NCBI GenBank assembly: GCA_025210515.1
Contig: JAOARM010000040.1
Coordinates: 1 to 64,000, forward strand
DNA: 64,000 nt
Direction of reading: 5' to 3'
DNA from: Vallitalea sp.
GTDB taxonomy: Bacteria > Bacillota > Clostridia > Lachnospirales > Vallitaleaceae
A program made the position numbers and the translations under genes. Of the stretch, positions 58,262-64,000 are shown one piece after another (the first letter of the stretch is position 1; the number at the start of each line of letters is the position of its first letter). The notes under the pieces are model-generated. The model searched no databases, was not told the origin of the DNA, and worked only from the letters and a program-made list of their open reading frames with translations.

Positions 58262-59283
58262 TTCTGCAAAATATAAGTAAAAATTATGGAGATATAGTCG
58301 CTGTAAATAATGTTTCTTTAGAATGCAAACATGGAGAATTAGTTGCATTATTAGGACCTTCTGGATGTGGTAAAACCACTTTGTTGCGTATAATTGCAGG
58401 GTTAATACCTCATGAAAAGGGTGAAGTGTATTTTAACGGTCAAAATATTAATCTATGGTCGGCACAAAAAAGAAATGCAGCTATGGTTTTTCAAAACTAC
58501 GCCTTATTTCCCCATTTAACAGTAGAACAAAATATTGCATATGGATTAAAGGCTAGGAAAATACCAAAAGGCAAAATAAAAAAACGTGTGGAGTTAGCAC
58601 TTGAACGTGTGGAGTTAGGTGGTTATGGAAAACGAAATATTCAGGAATTAAGTGGAGGACAAAAGCAAAGAGTAGCTCTTTCAAGAGCACTAGTTGTTGA
58701 ACCAAATATCTTATTGTTTGATGAACCGTTAAGTAATTTAGATGAGAAATTAAGGGTAAGCATGAGACAAGAGATAAGAAAAATCCAAAGAGAGATAGGA
58801 ATAACAAGTGTATATGTAACACATGATCAAGGAGAAGCCATGGCTATTGCCGATAGAATTGTCGTTATGAACAAAGGTAAAATTCAGCAAATTGCCACAC
58901 CAGATGAGTTGTATTATAAACCGTTTAATTCATTTGTAGCTAATTTTATAGGGCATCCTAACTTGATTGAGTTACCTGTATTAAAAGATGAAAATAATCA
59001 ACAATTTGTTAAACTATTTGATAAAAAGATTTCAATAGTTAGACAAGCAGAAAAAGTACAAGTATTATTAAGAACAGAGGAGATACGATTAACCAATAAA
59101 GGCATAAAAGCTCAAGTTATATGGCATGAAAATCTAGGTACCATACATAGATATAAGTTAAGAGTTGTTGATAAGGAAATAATAGCAGATGTACTAAATA
59201 GAAGTAGTAATAAGAAATTAAGATGTGGAGAGAGCATTTGTTTTGACTTTGATGAACAATCAGTTCAAGTCTTATATAATTAA
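58252..59283 (+). CDS. ABC importer ATP-binding protein (FbpC-like)
   Basis: 343 residues. TTG start at 58252, inside the end of the permease gene (10-base overlap). Walker A GPSGCGKTT (about 34-42), Q-loop MVFQNYALFPHLTVEQNIAY (about 75-94), signature LSGGQKQRVALSRAL (about 128-142), Walker B ILLFDEPLSNLD and a C-terminal TOBE-like domain (about 240-343). Energises the importer. Confidence 0.92.
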   Translation: MEIVLQNISKNYGDIVAVNNVSLECKHGELVALLGPSGCGKTTLLRIIAGLIPHEKGEVYFNGQNINLWSAQKRNAAMVFQNYALFPHLTVEQNIAYGLKARKIPKGKIKKRVELALERVELGGYGKRNIQELSGGQKQRVALSRALVVEPNILLFDEPLSNLDEKLRVSMRQEIRKIQREIGITSVYVTHDQGEAMAIADRIVVMNKGKIQQIATPDELYYKPFNSFVANFIGHPNLIELPVLKDENNQQFVKLFDKKISIVRQAEKVQVLLRTEEIRLTNKGIKAQVIWHENLGTIHRYKLRVVDKEIIADVLNRSSNKKLRCGESICFDFDEQSVQVLYN

Positions 59284-59346
59284 TCTAGTTAGTAGTTATT
59301 ATGATTGAGATAATACTAATCTTAATTAATAAGAAAGAGGGATTTT

Positions 59347-59976
59347 ATGATTATAGATTTACATTTTCATACAAGTCAGTATTCGACTTGTAGTCGCATA
59401 GACATGGAAGAGGGTATCAAGTATGCAAAAGACATGGGTTTGCATGGAATATGTATTACTGATCATGAAAGTAATGAAGCGGTGGAATTTGCTAAAGAAT
59501 TAGAAAGAAAGTATGGGCTATTAATTATTGTTGGTACGGAAATATTAACTTATGAAGGAGATATTATTTGCTTTGGAATTAATAAAGTACCTGTAGAAAA
59601 AATGCACGCTCAACAGTTAATTAATTTTGTTAATGAAGAAGGAGGAGTAACAATAAGTGCTCATCCTTTTAGAAATAATGGGAGAGGTTTAGGAAATCAT
59701 ATTAATAATTTAAAAGGTTTAACGGCTATTGAAAGTTTTAATGGGAATACTTCTTACGAAAATAATCTGAAAGCTTCAATGCTTGCAAGTAAATTAAATA
59801 TTGCTTGTATAGGTGCAAGCGACGCACATAAATTAGAAAATATAGGGATATATGCGACTGAATTTTTAGATCACATTAAAAATGAGAAAGATCTAATAAG
59901 TGCTATGAAATGTAGACGAATGGTGCCCGTATATCATGATAGTAAAACCAATGAGTTTAAACCAAACGATTTATAG
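59347..59976 (+). CDS. PHP-domain metal-dependent phosphoesterase
   Basis: 209 residues. PHP motifs in order: DLHFHTSQYSTCSR (about 3-16), ITDHESNEAVEFAKE (about 38-52), ISAHPFRNNGRG (about 100-111) and GASDAHKLENIGIY (about 158-171), giving the usual His/Asp metal ligands. The family hydrolyses phosphoesters, often of nucleotides or small molecules. It lies 63 bases after the importer ATPase with GAAAGAGG before the ATG, so it may act on the imported compound. Confidence 0.85.
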   Translation: MIIDLHFHTSQYSTCSRIDMEEGIKYAKDMGLHGICITDHESNEAVEFAKELERKYGLLIIVGTEILTYEGDIICFGINKVPVEKMHAQQLINFVNEEGGVTISAHPFRNNGRGLGNHINNLKGLTAIESFNGNTSYENNLKASMLASKLNIACIGASDAHKLENIGIYATEFLDHIKNEKDLISAMKCRRMVPVYHDSKTNEFKPNDL

Positions 59977-60146
59977 TGAGATTATAACAATTGAAATAAT
60001 TAGTTTTCAAGTGATTAACTACAAAAGGAAAATTCTTGTAATTTACAAGTATTAAGTATATATTATTATTAGCAGTAAAGATTATTAAAGAATGAGATAC
60101 TTATTGTGATAAGTAATAAAATAGTGCCACAGAAGGGATTGATAGC

Positions 60147-60641
60147 ATGTTTAAACCTATTGATTGTAAATATAATTCAAAACAAGAGTTCTATGAAAAT
60201 CTATTGCTTAATGCAAAAGGACTTATGTACGAAGAAAAAGATTATATTGCAAATTTATCCAATATATCTGCATTATTATTTCATACAATGGAAAAAATAA
60301 ACTGGGTGGGTTTTTATTTATATAAAGATAACCAGCTTGTACTTGGACCATTTCAAGGTAAACCAGCTTGTATAAGAATAGAAATGGGAAAAGGTGTATG
60401 TGGCACTGGAGCAAAAAGCAGAGAAATACAAGTGGTTTCTAATGTGCATGAATTCCAAGGACACATAGCTTGTGATGGAGATACTAATTCAGAAATTGTT
60501 CTGCCAATGATCGTAAATAGTAGATTGTTAGGAGTCTTGGATGTTGATAGCCCTGTATTAGAGAGATTTGACTTAGTAGATAGTCAGTATTTAACTGAAT
60601 TAGTAAGTATGATAGTAAATCAATGCAAATGGGACAAATAA
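60147..60641 (+). CDS. msrC: Free methionine-(R)-sulfoxide reductase (GAF domain)
   Basis: 164 residues, single GAF domain. NWVGFYLYKDNQLVLGPFQG (about 52-71), GKPACIRIEMGKGVCGTGA (about 71-89) and HIACDGDTNSEIVLPM (about 107-122) carry the three conserved Cys (near 75, 85 and 110) of fRMsr enzymes. It reduces free Met-(R)-sulfoxide with thioredoxin. An alternative frame (60106) is not supported. GAAGGGA precedes the ATG. Confidence 0.92.
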   Translation: MFKPIDCKYNSKQEFYENLLLNAKGLMYEEKDYIANLSNISALLFHTMEKINWVGFYLYKDNQLVLGPFQGKPACIRIEMGKGVCGTGAKSREIQVVSNVHEFQGHIACDGDTNSEIVLPMIVNSRLLGVLDVDSPVLERFDLVDSQYLTELVSMIVNQCKWDK

Positions 60642-60679
60642 TAAATATTATAATATGAAAAATGAAGGAGATGTAATAA

Positions 60680-63607
60680 GTGGTTTTTGAGAAAGGTAAG
60701 ATATATCATGGTTTTAAACTAATTGATGAACAAGAATTAAAAGAAATTAATTCAATAGGAAGATTGTTTCATCATCAAAAAAGTGGTGCAAGATTAGTAT
60801 CAATATATAATGATGATAATAATAAAGTATTCTCTGTTAACTTTAGAACGCCTCCAACAGATGACACAGGACTACCACACATACTTGAACATTCAGTTTT
60901 ATGTGGCTCAAGAAAATATCCAATAAAAGATCCGTTTGTAGAACTTGTTAAAGGCTCATTAAACACATTTTTAAATGCAATGACTTTTTCTGATAAAACT
61001 ATGTATCCAGTAGCAAGTTGTAATGAAAAAGATTTCATTAATTTGATGGATGTTTATATGGATGCAGTATTTTATCCTAATATATATAATAAGCCAGAAA
61101 TTCTTAGACAAGAAGGTTGGCATTATGAACTAAATAATATGGAAGAAGATATTACTATTAAAGGTGTAGTATATAATGAGATGAAGGGGGCTTTTTCTTC
61201 TCCAGAGCAAGTTCTGTTTAGAAAAATCCAACAATCTCTATTCCCGGATACACCTTATGCAATGGAATCTGGTGGTGATCCAGAATATATACCTAATTTA
61301 ACATATAATCAATTTTTGGATTTTCATAAGAGATATTATCATCCATCAAATAGTTATATATATTTATACGGTGATAGTGATGTTGATAATATGTTAAAGT
61401 GGATTAATGATAATTACTTAAATGAATTTAATAGTATTAATATTGATTCTGAGATTCCTATGCAAAAGCCATTTGAACATGTTGTTGAGCAAGTTCATTA
61501 TTATCCTATCTCATCTAATGAAAGTGAAGATAATAAAACATACCTAAGTTATAACTATGTAGTAGGAAATGCAACTAATAAAATAGATTATAGAGCATTT
61601 GAAATTCTTGAATATGTTCTACTGGAAGCACCTGGAGCACCTCTTAAAAAAGCTTTAGTAGAGGCAAATATAGGTAAGGATATATTTGGTTCATATGATA
61701 ATAGCTTATTGCAACCAACTCTAAGTATCGTATCAAAAAATGCAAATGCAAATCAAAAGGAAGAGTTTATTTCTGTTATAAATGATACTATTAAAGATTT
61801 AGTGGAAAATGGAATTGATAAGAGAAGGATAGAAGCTGCAATTAATCACTATGAATTTAGAATTAGAGAAGCTGATTATGGAAGATATCCAAAAGGTATT
61901 ATATATGCCTTAATGACTATGGATAGTTGGTTATATGATGCAGATCCTTTTATGCATCTTAGCTACGATGAAACTTTTACAAAACTAAAAGAAGGGCTTG
62001 AAACAGATTTCTATGAAAAACTACTAGAAAAATATTTAATAAATAATAATCATGCAACATTGCTTACTGTAGAGCCAAAAAAAGGACTCATTAATGAAAA
62101 AGAACAAGAGCTTGCTAATAAACTAAGTGAATATAAAAACTCTCTTACTAATGATCAACTAAATGATTTAGTAAAAGAAACGATTGGGCTAGAAGATTAT
62201 CAAAATGAACCTGAATCAAAAGAAAATCTAAAAAAAATTCCGCTACTTAATTTAGATGATATAGAGAAGGAACCAGAAAAACTTCCACTAGAAGAAATTG
62301 AGTTAGATAATATTAAAGTATTATTACATCCTACGTTCACTAATAATATTGCTTATATTAAGTTATTATTTGATACAAAGAAGATTCCTGAACAATTAAT
62401 TCCATATATCGGATTAACTACTAGAGTGTTAGGGAAAATGGATACTAAGAAATATGACTATGGAGAATTATCTAATGTTATTAATATTAATACTGGAGGA
62501 ATTCATTTTAGTATTAATATATATGGACAGAATAATGAACCAGATGTGTTTTTACCTAAGTTAGAAGTATATGGTAAATGCTTCTATGATAAAATACCTA
62601 ATTTATTTGAGCTATTTAACGAAATAATATTTGGCACTGATATTTCTAATAAAAAAAGATTGTTACAAATAATTTCCGAAACAAAATCAAGAATGCAAAT
62701 GATGTTAAATAGTAGTGGTCATACAGCTGCAGCCACTAGAGCTGAAAGTTATTTTGCTAATACTTCAATGTATAAGGAATTAACTAGTGGTATATCTTTT
62801 TATCACTTCCTTGATAAATTAGAATCTAATTTTGATGTAATGTATGAAGAGATTATTAATAATATTAACAAAGTTATTAGGTATATATTTAAGCCAGAAA
62901 ATGTACTAATAAGTCTTACATCAGAAAAAGAAGCTTATTCTTTATTTAATACAGAAGTGAAAGAGTTTATTGATAAATTAGATACTTCTATAGTTGAGTT
63001 AAAAGATGTCAAATTGGATTTAGAAAGAAAAAATGAAGGATTACTTACGTCAGATAAAATACAATATGTAGCTAAAGCAGGTAATTTTGTAAGTAGTGGT
63101 CATCGTTATACAGGAACATTAAAAGTATTACAAACTATTGCTAGTCTTGATTATTTATGGAATAATGTAAGAGTTAAAGGTGGAGCATATGGATGTATGA
63201 CTGGATTTTCTCGTAATGGTAATGTTTATTTCACATCATATAGAGATCCAAACTTGAAAAAAACTCTTAATACTTATGACAATATATATGGATATCTTAG
63301 TACTTTTGATACTGATGAAAGAGAAATGACTAAGTATATTATTGGTACAATTAGTAATCTTGATAGACCATTAACACCTGCTCTAAAAGGTGATAAAGCA
63401 ATAGGAGCATATATCAGTAATATATCTTATGAAGATTACTTGAAAGAAAGAAAAGAAGTGCTTAGTACAAAACAAGAAGATATTAGAAAAACTGCAGATT
63501 TAGTAAAATCAGCATTAAAGCAAGATAATATCTGTGTGCTTGGAAATGAGAATGAATTAGAAAAAAACAAAGAGATATTTAATGAGTTAATTCACTTATT
63601 TAATTAA
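60680..63607 (+). CDS. M16C-family zinc metallopeptidase (presequence protease-like)
   Basis: 975 residues, full length for the family. GTG start with GAAGGAGATG upstream. The inverted zinc motif is HILEHSVLCGSRKYPIKDPF (HxxEH at about 69-73), with the distal Glu in GVVYNEMKGAFSSPEQ (about 161-176). Four M16 half-domains form a closed chamber. LRAPGAPLKKAL-like LEAPGAPLKKALVEANIG lies at about 315-332. It degrades peptides in the cytosol. Confidence 0.94.
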   Translation: MVFEKGKIYHGFKLIDEQELKEINSIGRLFHHQKSGARLVSIYNDDNNKVFSVNFRTPPTDDTGLPHILEHSVLCGSRKYPIKDPFVELVKGSLNTFLNAMTFSDKTMYPVASCNEKDFINLMDVYMDAVFYPNIYNKPEILRQEGWHYELNNMEEDITIKGVVYNEMKGAFSSPEQVLFRKIQQSLFPDTPYAMESGGDPEYIPNLTYNQFLDFHKRYYHPSNSYIYLYGDSDVDNMLKWINDNYLNEFNSINIDSEIPMQKPFEHVVEQVHYYPISSNESEDNKTYLSYNYVVGNATNKIDYRAFEILEYVLLEAPGAPLKKALVEANIGKDIFGSYDNSLLQPTLSIVSKNANANQKEEFISVINDTIKDLVENGIDKRRIEAAINHYEFRIREADYGRYPKGIIYALMTMDSWLYDADPFMHLSYDETFTKLKEGLETDFYEKLLEKYLINNNHATLLTVEPKKGLINEKEQELANKLSEYKNSLTNDQLNDLVKETIGLEDYQNEPESKENLKKIPLLNLDDIEKEPEKLPLEEIELDNIKVLLHPTFTNNIAYIKLLFDTKKIPEQLIPYIGLTTRVLGKMDTKKYDYGELSNVININTGGIHFSINIYGQNNEPDVFLPKLEVYGKCFYDKIPNLFELFNEIIFGTDISNKKRLLQIISETKSRMQMMLNSSGHTAAATRAESYFANTSMYKELTSGISFYHFLDKLESNFDVMYEEIINNINKVIRYIFKPENVLISLTSEKEAYSLFNTEVKEFIDKLDTSIVELKDVKLDLERKNEGLLTSDKIQYVAKAGNFVSSGHRYTGTLKVLQTIASLDYLWNNVRVKGGAYGCMTGFSRNGNVYFTSYRDPNLKKTLNTYDNIYGYLSTFDTDEREMTKYIIGTISNLDRPLTPALKGDKAIGAYISNISYEDYLKERKEVLSTKQEDIRKTADLVKSALKQDNICVLGNENELEKNKEIFNELIHLFN

Positions 63608-63612
63608 ATAAA

Positions 63613-63663
63613 AAACAGCCTCTCAAGTATAAGTAAGGATTATCACTAATCTTGAGGGGCTAT
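63613..63663 (+). terminator. Terminator of the M16C peptidase gene
   Basis: ACAGCCTCTCAAG pairs with CTTGAGGGGCTAT (one G-T) around an A/T loop. T bases after the stem are few; the A run before it suggests a stronger role on the minus strand. Confidence 0.6.
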
Positions 63664-63738
63664 TAAAATTCAATATAAAAATGTACATACTATTATTGAT
63701 TACTTCATAGTATTATAGACAACAGAGGAGGAAGATTA

Positions 63739-64000
63739 TTGAATAATTTTAAATCAGGTTTTGTTACTATTATAGGTAGACCTAACGTAGGAAAATCAAC
63801 ATTAATGAATCAATTAATTGGTCAAAAGATTGCAATAATGTCTGATAAACCTCAGACTACAAGAAATACTATTCAAACTATTATTACTACAGAGGAAGGA
63901 CAAATTGTATTTATTGATACACCAGGTATTCATAAGCCAAAACATAAGCTTGGTGAATTCATGAATAAGTCTGCTCAGAATACTTTTAGACAAGTAGATG
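63739..64000 (+). CDS. era: GTPase Era (5' part, cut by the window end)
   Basis: The first 87 codons are present. TTG start at 63739, seven bases after [27 protein letters not shown] is the G1 motif, KPQTTRNT (about 36-43) is the Era-specific G2 switch, and [18 protein letters not shown] (about 60-77) holds G3. Era binds 16S rRNA and helps small-subunit assembly. The KH domain lies beyond the window. Confidence 0.95.
   Translation, partial: MNNFKSGFVTIIGRPNVGKSTLMNQLIGQKIAIMSDKPQTTRNTIQTIITTEEGQIVFIDTPGIHKPKHKLGEFMNKSAQNTFRQVD

Noticed and set aside
60106..60300. A 64-codon plus-strand frame overlapping the start of msrC
   Set aside because: It overlaps a full-length GAF-domain gene in another frame and has no ribosome site.

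Overview
The window is very AT-rich and reads as the chromosome of an anaerobic, low-GC Firmicute of the class Clostridia, most like the Lachnospirales (Vallitalea-type organisms are one possibility; this placement is inference from gene content, not a database match). Supporting signs are class III fructose-bisphosphatase, the three-gene GlpA-like/oxidoreductase/DUF1667 set, DUF6062, DUF2225 and DUF3810 proteins, pyruvate formate-lyase, CIRCE-controlled groESL, strong AGGAGG ribosome sites and frequent TTG starts.

Layout. 1-230: tRNA-Val (first base lies outside the window) and tRNA-Met with a terminator. 299-4531 (minus): an eight-gene Mrp/Mbh-type cation/proton antiporter operon. 4734-8143: glycerol-3-phosphate dehydrogenase-like operon behind an attenuator-like leader. 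8265-12112: fbp, ispF, an Mrp-type Fe-S carrier ATPase and a DUF134 regulator. 12513-14744: ADP-forming acyl-CoA synthetase. 14825-17678: WYL regulator, GyrI-like protein, YoaP-like acetyltransferase, nitroreductase. 17936-23592: DUF3810, glnS, DUF2225, DUF6062 and an OGG1-type glycosylase. 23753-26609: CIRCE-groES-groEL and a small membrane protein. 26683-28426: guaB. 28491-36017: complete phosphate regulon pstS-C-A-B-phoU-phoB-phoR with a Pho box. 36247-37782: guaA. 37783-42841: gene-poor stretch with secreted proteins and decayed sequence. 42909-48506: purine block (NCS2 permease; ZTP riboswitch; pflB; purH). 48633-52317: a secreted three-repeat protein with phased 11-bp operator-like repeats, then a two-component system. 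52453-55154 (minus): ABC-2 exporter. 55277-59976: FbpABC-type importer and a PHP-domain protein. 60147-64000: free-methionine sulfoxide reductase, M16C peptidase and the start of era.

How the parts connect. guaB, guaA, the NCS2 permease, pflB and purH form a scattered purine theme. The ZTP riboswitch ahead of pflB and purH joins formate supply to the formyl-transfer step of purine synthesis. The pst-pho genes form one phosphate-sensing regulon.

The most unusual feature is a family of structured intergenic elements found about every 5-10 kb, nearly always just after a gene end. The best copies (12117, 17714, 21738, 42749, 48534) fold as an outer stem enclosing one or two hairpins, the second with a recurrent GCC-loop-GGC type core. 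Other points of interest are a PDZ-like insert in PstA, a SPRY-cohesin-dockerin secreted protein, and several leaders with alternative pairings.
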